DNA of 64,000 nucleotides. Source: Solea solea. Lineage: Eukaryota; Chordata; Actinopteri; Pleuronectiformes; Soleidae. Every line of letters starts with the position of its first letter. Positions within the stretch are counted from its first letter, which is position 1. Both the position numbers and the translations under genes were made by a program. The stretch is from NCBI RefSeq assembly GCF_958295425.1, contig NC_081144.1:23487398-23551397 (forward strand), written 5' to 3'. The notes below the pieces were generated by a model. It did no database searches. It saw only the letters and a program-made list of their open reading frames with translations, and had not been told where the DNA came from. Shown here one piece after another: positions 22,265-29,145 of the stretch.

Positions 22265-25200
22265 CTATGTATAACAGAGCAGCTAGCCTTGCAAGCTATA
22301 CTTAAAAATGTGATGACCTAAATCTCAAACACCACAACAAATGACCATCTTGTCCTACCACAGTGACACCATTAAACTTCTGCTCCCACATTTGTTGTGC
22401 TAAGCTAGGGTCAAATCGGCTTAGCTAGGCAGAGTGGACAGATAAGACATGAAAAAAAAAGCCACATACTGTAAGCCTATTTCCTTAAAACTTGCACTGT
22501 TCCCAAATGCAAATGAAAATTAATCAATGTCAATTTTCCTTTTCACAGGTAGTGTAAATTTCACGACGACTGAAACATGTGGAGGCAAGCTTTTAATTAA
22601 TTCTAGATATGGCTTGAAGGAAATGTGTCCCCTGAACCTTTCCATGGCATTAATGGAAAAGCTGTGCCACGAGATCGGCTGTGATGGTTATAACAACAGA
22701 ATACACACAAGAGAAAACACAAGGCTGGTAAATATTCTTTTATACCATTATGTTTGTTCTGAGGAAATCGGAACCTGTGACTTTCTGTTTCCACCACACT
22801 GTTGTCTTACTCGACTATATGGAAAAGGGTGAACTTTAAGACGAGTTTGACTTTGATTCAAGAAAAACTTGGAGACGGCACTGGACTGCACCGACGACCA
22901 CAACGACGTCAAGTACTGCGTTACTAAGAGGTCCTGTAAAGGAGTCATACCCGCTCACATCTACTGTAACGGTGACCACGCCAAATTTCTTATTCTTGTT
23001 CCACCAGTTGCTGCTTTGATTGACATGAATCACAAAAACTAAAATTAAAAACTTGTCCTTCTCCACAAGCCAAAGCAGAAAGCTTCATGTGGTTTTGTTT
23101 GATTTCAGGTTATAAGGGCAAATCAGATGAAAATAACAGAAAGAGTTCTACCAGCATAGTACCCATTATCCTGGCTGTGGGACTATGTTTGGCTCTGATC
23201 ATTGTCATCGTTATATTTATACAAATCTGCATCCTGAAGAAAGTCAAGAATTTCTGGAAAAACCCAGGTGAGTGTTTCCTTCTGCTTCATGTTCCCAATT
23301 TAGGACGTAAATGTAGCTTTGGATAGTACGACACAAATATGCAGTCCAAATAATAATGTTGTGTTGATTACAGCAAGAGGCCACATGGCAGTACAGTGGC
23401 TAGCATTGTTGTCTCACAGCAAGAAGGTCATCTGTTCAGATCCCGTGTGTGCATAACCTCTCCCCAGCTACTCAAGTTTCCTCCCACTGTCCAAAAACTA
23501 TGATTTAGGCTGGGGATTAGGGGATTAAAGCGATTATATGACAATGTATTGTCATTTTAATCAAGTAAAATATGCATTGTCAAACTTGTTCCAGTTCCAA
23601 TTTGAAGTAATTATCATTTTAGTTACTTTTAAATAAAGTTCAGGATCCTACCATACTCTGTAGAAGATAGAATTCCTTTTCCTCCTTCTTTCAAACCTAT
23701 ACAATGTCAAAGTATAATTAATGAACTGTTAAAACTATATCAGTGATAAAGCTGTATACACACATGATTTTCAACATAATCATCATTATCAAAATGCTAA
23801 CATGCTAACAAAAAGCCTAACAGTGTGTGCTAACATGATAACTAATAAATGCATAAATATAAATGCATTATTATTATTATCATTAAATTAATTGGGACAT
23901 GTCAATCCCAACAGGCGCACACAAAAAAGGTCTCTAGAAACAGCAAATGCTAACATGCTAACAAACGAAGAGCCTCACAGAGAGCGCTAGCATAACTATT
24001 AAAAGCATTATTAATATGACATTAAGTGGAAAACAGAGAAATGCTAACAGACAAGAGGCTTAGTGGTCAACCCAAGTCCATAAACAAATAAACTCACCGA
24101 TGACTGGAGGCATTTTTCTGTTTGTAGGTTTTCAGGTGAGTCTGTTAGAGGCTTCATTTATTAATTTATTTCTATTAAAATATACAATACAAATAATACA
24201 ATGTGGAAAATAGATATATTACAGCATTGTAGAGTAGTATATATATATATATGTATGTATGACATATATGTACGTGTACAAATATATACTACTCTACATA
24301 CTATACTATACATAGCTAATATTTACATATTATATTTAAATATAAATCTCGACTTTAATATAAATCTAAAATTCAAAGTTAAAATAAATAAAACATTAAC
24401 AATATACAAACCTTCAAACTTTCAGGTCAAAACGTTTCCATTAAAAACAAAATAACACGTCAACAACAAATCTATGGATCACACCGAGCATCTAATGACA
24501 GCGACGTCTGAGCCAGCGGATCATTTCATCAGGACAGGCCGAGGTAACGCTGCTCTGTGCCGGGCACAGTGAGCGCCGAACGTCCGCAGAGGCTGAGCTG
24601 ATCACCTCCGACAAACGTCGCTGCCAAACTATAAATACTTCATATCTTCATACACAAACCACATGTTTGAATTCTATATGACTCATTTCTCGCCTCAAAT
24701 GATGTTAAAACTTTGTTCCGGGACACAGAAAAATATTTATTTCAGATTTATATTTCTATTATCTGCTGCTATGCTCCGCCGAAATGTATTCTGGGATACA
24801 TGGCCATCGCAAGTACGCTTAAGTCACCTCCGATGCATACTTGGTAAAAATGGGCGGAGCAAGAACATTTCCGGGTATGAGAACCGTCCTCGCTGTTCGC
24901 TTACTTGAGAATTGGAACAGAACTTAGACTGAGGCTGATGACGTTTTCACAAGTACGGGAGTACGCAAGTACGCTCAAGTACGCACAAGTATGGATATTG
25001 AGAAACGGCCAGAGTCTCTCTGGTTGAAACAGGAAGTGACCTCACTTGACCTGGAAGTAACTCTTATTTATTTTGTTTATTTATTGTGTAAGTGTAAGTT
25101 CTAAAAGCTGTGGCAGCTCTTTTCCTCAACTTACAATGAAACACTGATGAGGCAACACATAAGGTTCGTTTTATTTTTATTTTAACCTGGGTTACGGAGA

Positions 25201-26694
25201 CTTAGTGCCTGGATGAGTCTGAAACAAATTGTGTATTAGACACATTCTGCCACAAGAGGCCAGTGTTTCTGCAATAACCTCTTTACTGTATATTATTCCC
25301 ATTTAAGACATTGTGATCAGTGCTTCTATTTTACAGGATTCATGTTGCAACTGTTAAATGTAACATAATATGAATAAGTGAATGCTTTGCCTGGTGTTTT
25401 TGTCACGTATCATCGGTAAAGGTCTAATGCTTTTTTTTAACAGAAGCCAGAACAGTTTCAAGAAAAGAAATTCAGTTTGAAAGTGGCGACTATGAAGAAG
25501 TCAGCAAAAATGATGACGAGGAAGATTCAAGTAAGTCTGAAAAATGTCCTCTTCTTCATTTCCATCTTGAACTGATACGACGTTACAAAGTGAAATATTT
25601 CACTGTATAAAATAAAACATTTTGCTTTATAATGACATATTATCTTATAAAAGGAAACATTTTACGTATAATGACAATTTTTTGACATTACAAAATGAAA
25701 CATTTTACTTTAAAAAGAAAAAAAATTACATTATAAAATGAAATATTTTGCTTTATAATGACATAACTTTTTTATATTATAAAATGAAATATTTTGCTTT
25801 TTAAAGACATTTATTATGTTATAAAATGAAACATTTTACTTTATATAGACATTTTTTCGCTATAAAATGAAATATTTTACTTTAAAAAGACAATTATTTA
25901 CGTTATAAAATGAGACATTTTGCTTAATCAAGAAATTTTTTTTACATTACAAAATGAAACATTTTACTTTAAAAAGACATAATTTATTACGTTATAAAAT
26001 GAAATATTTTGCTTTAATTTTAGATTACTTTATTTATATTTATTTATATTTATATTTATAATGACATAATTTTTTTCATTATAAAATTAAACATTTTGCT
26101 TTATAAAGACATATTGTTTTACATTACAAAATGAAACATTTTAATATAATGTGATTTGAAATCGTATTAAAAGCGTCTGTGTTTGGTTTGATCACGTTGT
26201 CGTCATTGTTGTTGCAGGAGTCAGATACGAGGCTGAAGTCGCGGTCGCAGAGAACGACCCTCACAGCTCGTACGATGACATTGATGAAGCAGAGAAGGCT
26301 CAGCCTCTCACGTCTCATCCCACACAAGGTTTTAAACTCCGTCAATCTTCAGTTCTCTCAATAAAACCAGAGCATGTGACTTTCAATCTAACTTTAATTG
26401 TAAATAATGATGATACATGGACACATTATATTGGTAAAATGAATGAATGAAACAGTTCTTGTTAGAAACCTAACCAGAGTGTCTCTCGTCTTCTCTCTAG
26501 CGGACACGGTGACGTACGAGGTGGACGACTTGGGGGAAAACTATGACGACATTGAAGCGGCTCCTGAGATCTCACAGACCACAGCTGAAGTTCACCGCAG
26601 TCCCAACCCCTCAGGTGTAGGTGGCGCTGTGGCACCTCCAGGAACAGAGCAGGAGGAGGGAGATTATGTTTCGTCAGAAGACGACGAAGGGTGA
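10418..26694 (+). CDS. Multi-SRCR-domain transmembrane receptor (CD6/WC1/CD163-like), 19 exons
   Basis: Joining 19 exons gives 3816 nt, a 1271-residue protein with no internal stop. Residues 1-21 are a signal peptide. Residues 28-1088 hold 11 SRCR domains, 1105-1131 are the single transmembrane helix (IVPIILAVGLCLALIIVIVI...) with a KKVK stop-transfer, and 1132-1271 are an acidic cytoplasmic tail. SRCR hallmarks recur: C.G.xEV, C(R/K/E)xLxCG, C.G.E..L.xC and VxCS. All introns are phase 1 except two phase-0 introns inside domains 4 and 11. Proteins of this build are leukocyte surface receptors and pattern-recognition scavenger receptors; the ligand here is unknown. Tail tyrosines at 1158 (DYEEV), 1189 (SSYDDI), 1222 (ENYDDI) and 1263 suggest phosphotyrosine signalling. 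Whether the best name is CD6-like, WC1-like or M130-like cannot be settled by eye. Extra or alternative exons are possible. Confidence 0.9.
10900..11208 (+). CDS. SRCR receptor exon 2: SRCR domain 1
   Basis: Residues 28-130, a full domain in one phase 1-1 exon. Cysteines C1 (PCHG), C3 and C4 (VVCRSTQCG), C5 (VKCNGTE), C6 (LFDC) and C8 (IKCS) are present. C2 and C7 are both missing, which removes one known disulfide cleanly. NGT is a glycosylation sequon. Borders: CTGCAG before, GTGAGA after. Confidence 0.9.
11391..11635. repeat. Fold-back MITE family, copy 2 (both ends present)
   Basis: In intron 2. It begins CACCAAAGTCCATAGAGAAA at 11392 and ends TTTTCTCTATGGACTTTGGC near 11607-11626. The terminal inverted repeats run about 30 bp with few mismatches. 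An inner marker reads GGGGCAGCAGTAAACCAGCA. It is non-coding. Confidence 0.8.
11984..12091 (+). CDS. SRCR receptor exon 3: SRCR domain 2, first part
   Basis: Residues 131-166, containing C1 (FECAG) and C2 (GYFCAENW). The exon stops in phase 1 right after the conserved Trp (W|G, donor GTAAGT), so the domain is interrupted by a 1010-bp intron. The acceptor is TGACTGCAG. Confidence 0.85.
12092..13101 (+). other. Intron inside SRCR domain 2
   Basis: 1010 bp, AT-rich, with GT and AG ends. No repeat, RNA gene or missed exon was recognised. Confidence 0.6.
13102..13311 (+). CDS. SRCR receptor exon 4: SRCR domain 2, second part
   Basis: Residues 167-236, including C3/C4 (DYVCESLGCGK), C5 (KLDCG), C6 (LWQC), C7 (TECKHP) and C8 (VICT). 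With exon 3 this is a full eight-cysteine group B domain. The acceptor (GACGTGAAG) has a poor pyrimidine tract, but the frame join W-G-K-E-E-A-D is exact. The donor is GTAACA. Confidence 0.85.
13994..14188 (+). CDS. SRCR receptor exon 5: shrunken SRCR domain 3
   Basis: Residues 237-301, only 65 codons against about 100 for its neighbours. C1 (VCSGQLE), C3 and C4 (WCRQMNCG) and C8 (LTCS) are kept, while C2, C5, C6 and C7 are absent. About 35 residues between C4 and C8 are gone. The exon is still phase 1-1 with good borders (TTTTGTAG and GTAAGT) and keeps the overall frame. It looks like a functional short domain rather than a dead exon. Confidence 0.8.
14575..14613. repeat. 39-bp perfect palindrome
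   Basis: Arms TTTTTTTAACAACTTTTAA and its exact complement are separated by one base at 14594. It sits at the edge of the 20-bp minisatellite in intron 5 and could extrude as a cruciform. Confidence 0.9.
14615..15035. repeat. 20-26 bp minisatellite in intron 5
   Basis: About 18 degenerate copies of ATTCTGACTTAAAATCTAAG, with interspersed variants that insert AATAG. Some blocks (for example about 14715-14820 and 14925-15000) repeat the same order of variants, which points to a higher-order duplication. Confidence 0.9.
15457..15611 (+). CDS. SRCR receptor exon 6: SRCR domain 4, first part
   Basis: Residues 302-353, with C1 (SRCYG), C2 (YSVC), C3 (VTC) and C4 (LDCGK). It ends in phase 0 directly after CGK, before GTGAGC. 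The intron that follows is only 81 bp (15612-15692). Confidence 0.85.
15693..15837 (+). CDS. SRCR receptor exon 7: SRCR domain 4, second part
   Basis: Residues 354-401, starting VISYEKK and holding C5 (VRCLGSE), C6 (LWHC), C7 (MKC) and C8 (VVCA). It joins exon 6 in phase 0 and leaves in phase 1. The acceptor is TTTCTCTCCAG and the donor GTGAGA. With exon 6 it makes a complete eight-cysteine domain. Confidence 0.85.
15890..16680 (+). repeat. Dispersed repeat with AACAGGAAGTC core, copy 2 (longest)
   Basis: It fills most of intron 7. It starts near GGCCCGAGCCACAAATGGCA and ends GGGCCCTGTAATGACTG...CAGTCCTAGTTA. The internal phrase CTCAACAGGAAGTCRGC is present twice (about 16,222 and 16,542), each followed by a TTTGGATTTT block. 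The inner module is therefore itself duplicated. Shorter copies lie at 8.0-8.4 kb (minus) and 55.4-55.9 kb (plus). Confidence 0.75.
16727..17038 (+). CDS. SRCR receptor exon 8: SRCR domain 5
   Basis: Residues 402-505 in one phase 1-1 exon: GKCAGRVEVLYEGSWKQ, DTVCRQIHCG, TLNCSKT, ISEC, KITCD. Six cysteines; C2 and C7 are absent together. Borders are GGTGCAG and GTGAGT. Confidence 0.9.
17568..17867 (+). CDS. SRCR receptor exon 9: SRCR domain 6
   Basis: Residues 506-605: NSCSGSVGIV, DAVCKQVHCGK, YNCSSD, LFDCD, NVTCS. Six cysteines, lacking C2 and C7. Several N-glycosylation sequons (NSC, NAT, NCS, NVT). Borders are CTGTCAG and GTAACA. Confidence 0.9.
18120..18510 (+). repeat. Dispersed teleost repeat in intron 9
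   Basis: Opening TTGTATTTCTATAGCGCCGA, then GGCACTGTACATTG, GAGAAACCCAACAGTTCAC and ACTTCCTGACAGAACCAG. This is the layout of a very common fish interspersed repeat. The end TGGATCCTGCGAAATGAGGA plus GAGAGGGGACAGGAGGGAAA recurs at about 37,510-37,590. Confidence 0.7.
19127..19417 (+). CDS. SRCR receptor exon 10: SRCR domain 7 with altered cysteines
   Basis: Residues 606-702. C1 (KCWG), C2 (GGVCADSW), C3/C4 (LCQSLGCG), C7 (HVC) and C8 (VVCS) are present. C5 and C6 are replaced (VKSLYKTK and the following region). Two extra cysteines lie close together between C1 and C2 (VSVCLDGRCGGVC). Borders are GTCCACAG and GTAAAC. Confidence 0.9.
19443..20100. repeat. (GATA)n and degenerate GAAA/GACA tract in intron 10
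   Basis: A GATA core at about 19,514-19,590 passes into a long decayed tetranucleotide tract of GAAA, GACA and GGAC units to about 20,100. It opens with a 39-bp sequence (19,443-19,481) that is identical to the flank of the GATA tract at 59.7 kb. The minus strand carries long open frames of Leu/Ser/Cys repeats produced only by this tract. Confidence 0.9.
20292..20597 (+). CDS. SRCR receptor exon 11: SRCR domain 8
   Basis: Residues 703-804 with all eight cysteines: DNCSGNLEV, LPVCAD, TMCEQLQCG, VQCSE, SAC, TPC, LICS. The donor GTTTGT is a weak match, but frame and domain end both support it. The acceptor is CGTTTACAG. Confidence 0.85.
20994..21284 (+). CDS. SRCR receptor exon 12: SRCR domain 9
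   Basis: Residues 805-901: ETCSGAVSV, RLCKDLRCG, FRCGEA, IWDC, FIECE. Six cysteines; C2 and C7 missing as a pair. Borders are TTATCTCAG and GTAAAT. Confidence 0.9.
21410..21682 (+). CDS. SRCR receptor exon 13: SRCR domain 10
   Basis: Residues 902-992 with eight cysteines: DKCNGYV, NVCYSNW, LVCQEQKCG, VQCDD, GQC, GKCD, VSCV. Slightly short at 91 codons. Borders are CTTCCTAG and GTAAGG. Confidence 0.88.
21713..21960. repeat. Fold-back MITE family, copy 3
   Basis: In intron 13. Left end CACCAAACTCCATAGACAAA, inner marker GGAGGCAGCAGTGGATCAAC at 21,884, right end TTTCTCAATGGGATTTGGTG. Both ends are present, each a few substitutions from the other copies. Confidence 0.8.
22203..22260. repeat. 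(TA)n microsatellite in intron 13
   Basis: TA dinucleotide tract with ACACATATATATGTGT at one end, able to fold on itself. Confidence 0.95.
22549..22727 (+). CDS. SRCR receptor exon 14: SRCR domain 11, first part
   Basis: Residues 993-1052: ETCGGKLLI (C1), KEMC (C2), KLCHEIGCDG (C3, C4), then IHTRENTRL. It stops in phase 0 before GTAAAT. Acceptor TTTTCACAG. The following intron is 135 bp. Confidence 0.82.
22863..22971 (+). CDS. SRCR receptor exon 15: SRCR domain 11, second part
   Basis: Residues 1053-1088: KNLETALDCTDD (C5), VKYC (C6), RSCKG (C7), HIYCN (C8). Joined in phase 0 to exon 14 it completes an eight-cysteine domain. The acceptor GATTCAAG is weak, but no other AG restores the frame with the cysteine pattern. 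The donor is GTGACC. Confidence 0.8.
23109..23267 (+). CDS. SRCR receptor exon 16: stalk and transmembrane helix
   Basis: Residues 1089-1141: a short polar stalk (GYKGKSDENNRKSSTS), 27 hydrophobic residues at 1105-1131, then KKVKNFWKNP as the stop-transfer. Phase 1-1. Borders are GATTTCAG and GTGAGT. The stalk is short, so domain 11 sits close to the membrane. Confidence 0.9.
23385..23530 (+). repeat. SINE-like dispersed repeat, copy 1
   Basis: GCAGTACAGTGGCTAGCATT, GTCTCACAGCAAGAAGGTCA, CAGATCCCGTG and TTTCCTCCCACTGTCCAAAA follow the order of a common teleost repeat whose consensus has a tRNA-like head. It lies in intron 16. A second plus-strand copy is at 36.95-37.18 kb. Confidence 0.75.
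24460..25025. repeat. CpG-enriched block with reiterated CAAGTACG motif
   Basis: Within the AT-rich intron 16, 24,500-24,620 is unusually CpG-rich. Further on, CAAGTACG or near-variants occur about six times (24,809-24,995), including CGCAAGTACGCTCAAGTACG. It is probably a dispersed repeat of unknown class; I cannot assign a function. No exon could be placed here. Confidence 0.5.
25444..25530 (+). CDS. SRCR receptor exon 17: cytoplasmic tail, YEEV motif
   Basis: Residues 1142-1170, EARTVSRKEIQFESGDYEEV then SKNDDEEDS. Tyr1158 lies in an acidic YxxV context. Phase 1-1, 29 codons, so skipping it would leave the frame intact. Borders are TTTTTAACAG and GTAAGT. Confidence 0.85.
25575..26150. repeat. 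About 43-bp minisatellite in intron 17
   Basis: Roughly 12 degenerate units built around ACGTTATAAAATGAAATATT followed by TTRCTTTA and a T-rich spacer. Spacing between anchors varies from about 35 to 48 bp with one double-length gap. It fills nearly the whole intron. Confidence 0.85.
26218..26328 (+). CDS. SRCR receptor exon 18: cytoplasmic tail, ITIM-like SSYDDI
   Basis: Residues 1171-1207. SSYDDI (Tyr1189) fits the ITIM consensus [S/I/V/L]xYxx[I/V/L]. Phase 1-1, 37 codons. The acceptor is GTTGTTGCAG; the donor GTTTTA is weak, so the 3' border is less certain than the others. Confidence 0.8.
26501..26694 (+). CDS. SRCR receptor exon 19: tail C terminus and stop
   Basis: Residues 1208-1271 and TGA (26,692-26,694). 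TYEVDDLGENYDDIEA carries Tyr1213 and Tyr1222; the end GDYVSSEDDEG carries Tyr1263 and acidic Ser sites typical of casein kinase 2. YDDI-type acidic tyrosine motifs are known near the C termini of CD6-type receptors. Acceptor is CTTCTCTCTAG. Confidence 0.88.
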
Positions 26695-27110
26695 GAAAAA
26701 CACTGGGTAAAACCCAGCTCCCCTTCAGTCAGAACCAAAATACAAATACAAAAAAATGCCTTTTATGCATCAGACGTTTTGTAAAGTGTTTAAGATTAAA
26801 TGTGCAAATACAATTACAGCGTTCATGAACAGAGAAAACTGTTTTCATTCAAAAAAGAAAAGTATTACCAAAAGCTATTTTTATACAGTTTGTAGTAATA
26901 CATGTATAATGTAGAGTTTTTGTTCAAATGTATGAAGTTGTGATTTCATCTTTGTGTTTTTCTTTAAAATGCACCTGCTTTTGTCTTTCGCTTTATACAT
27001 TTTTTTTATAAAACGTGTTGAAAATGATTCACAAAATGTGAGTTATTTCATTTATTAGTCAACAAAAAATGTGGTCGTTGCACGGAAATAAAGAACATTC
27101 AAGAAATATC
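26695..27110 (+). other. SRCR gene 3' UTR with AATAAA signal
   Basis: AATAAA at 27,087-27,092, followed by an A/T-rich stretch, is the first canonical poly(A) signal downstream of the stop codon. The transcript end is inferred from this signal only. Confidence 0.6.
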
Positions 27111-28150
27111 TCACTGTATAAAAGGTCATCCATTTTATTCATGTGTAGCCTTTTATACATTATGTATAACTGACACGTCTTCTCATGTCTAAAGAGGACG
27201 CTGAGACTCTGAGGTTTTGGAGACGGCTCAGATGTTGAGTATCAAACTGTATGTTATCTTTGTCATGTATAGTTTGATACACAGCACAATAAGCCGTTTT
27301 CTCCACAAAGCATCGAAACATCAGCATAATACTCAAGTCAAGTCAAGGTTTAAGTCTATAGGACATCAGTTGACCAAAAGGTTCTGTGCAAAGTGTGCAA
27401 ATTGAAAGTTAATATAATATGCTAACTTGAAATAAGAACATTTAAAATACTGTATGAATGAATGGCAACCCTCACATCTCCATGCACCTCCTCTAGCTTG
27501 GTTGCCATGGTAACCTGCATACAGATCAAAGGAAGGCAAAGTCTCTCTGGTTAGAAGTCTGTGCTGCGTGGCTTGTGGGAACACAAAATGTGCAGGGTGC
27601 TTAAAAAGTCTGGAAAAAGGTTAAAGTTAAGTAAAATTTTATGAGTCGGCACATGTTTGTGTGAAATCTATGCACTTTTGTGATTTTTCTCACGTTTTCA
27701 AAACAATTCTGTCAGTAAAATTAACGTTTCTACGAAACACAACGGGTACAATCTCAACAAAGTGGGCACGCAAGTTCATAAATTCAAGGGCTTTTTGTCT
27801 GAAATTTGTATTTGAGAGACGGGGCAAACGCACTCTGATGTAAAACTCCAGCAAAATTCAACGTATCATAAAACTAAAACTCGGTCAGATCGCGATTATC
27901 ACAGGTCCTGATGTGATTTACAGTAAGATTGGAGAGTTTTTGTGCATGAAAAGGTCCCCAAAAGTGCATTTTTATGGATATAACTCAGAATGGCACTAGA
28001 TTCCACTGCACCCAAATGTCGTGGCTGCCATCCGAGGCGACCTAGTCACGTACACACCCACATTTATAGGATTCAAAGAGTTTATTGTCATACGTACAGT
28101 AAGAAAACACAAAATGATTTCTTGCTGTCCGCACAAACTCTGAGTTAAGT
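27111..28150. other. Intergenic, no gene seen
   Basis: No coding frame with recognisable similarity and no RNA gene. Only short chance frames. Confidence 0.45.
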
Positions 28151-28159
28151 GCTTAAAAT

Positions 28160-28300
28160 GAAGGCAACTGGACACATTTTCGTCCAATTAACCCAATCAA
28201 TGGAGATTGTGTAACCCCAGCCCTTGTTACCTGTCGGGATTTGAACCCTCCGGTTACAAACCAAGTCCCCTTTTCCACTGTAGGCCGTGGGCTTCCCCAT
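28160..28300 (-). repeat. tRNA-derived-type dispersed repeat, copy 1
   Basis: GTCCAATTAACCCAATCAAT and CCTGTCGGGATTTGAACCCT are shared in order with 32,375-32,465. The second phrase read on the minus strand (GGGTTCAAATCCCG) resembles a tRNA T arm/B box, as in tRNA-derived SINEs. Confidence 0.55.
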
Positions 28301-28939
28301 AAAAGGAAGTTCATCTATTTTAATGAATTGATTTCTAACTAATTATCTATGTATCTGCTGCGTTTGTCCACAAACAAATAAACAAACGAGCACACATTGG
28401 GCGTGCAGTTACGTCTCGGTGCACTTGGAAGTTCTCTATAATCACTCAAACATTTGTCCCCATTGCAAAAGACGTGTAAGGAGCAGCTGTCCCGCTACAA
28501 ATGTCCACCGTCTCAAAGCCACTGACAGACAAGCGAATACTGCTTTCAAGGGATTCACATTCACCGCGAGAGCCGGTTCTGCTGCTGCTGAGATCACAGC
28601 CAGTGATACACCCACAGGGACTCATTTGTAAGCAGCAGTAACTCTGGTACGATATGTAAACATCACACTGTTCACGGGGCTTTGCTGGGAGAGCAGGGTG
28701 TGGAATGAAGTCTGCTGTTTGGCTGTAGATGAAATAGATACGGCAGCGACATGGTGATCTGTATGTTGACAAAGTCATGTTTTCATTCTGCCTCTTCTGT
28801 CAGCCGGCACTGGAATCCTGTGAGGCTTAAGAGGCAACTTAAATGATTCGAGCTCTACAGTATGTAGTCGTACTTGAAGTCTTCAGTGGATAATCGAGAA
28901 TATCCTCGCTCGCTCAATATGTCTGTAAATCGCTCACTT

Positions 28940-29145
28940 TTGAATCCAAAATCCATGGAGAAAATCTGTGTTTTTAGCTCACAGGGACACAGGAGCCAGC
29001 GCTTTACTGCTGCCTTGTTTGATAAGTCTGTGCAAACAAAGGAATTCAGACATTTAAGTTACAAAATAACACGTATGAATTTCATGGCGAAGGCAGCAGT
29101 AGATCAACAACTCCTGAGGGCCTTGATGTAAGAACACAGATTTTC
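28940..29145. repeat. Fold-back MITE family, copy 4
   Basis: Left end CCAAAATCCATGGAGAAAAT near 28,947; marker AAGGCAGCAGTAGATCAACA near 29,089; right end CAGATTTTCTCAGA is partly eroded. Confidence 0.75.
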
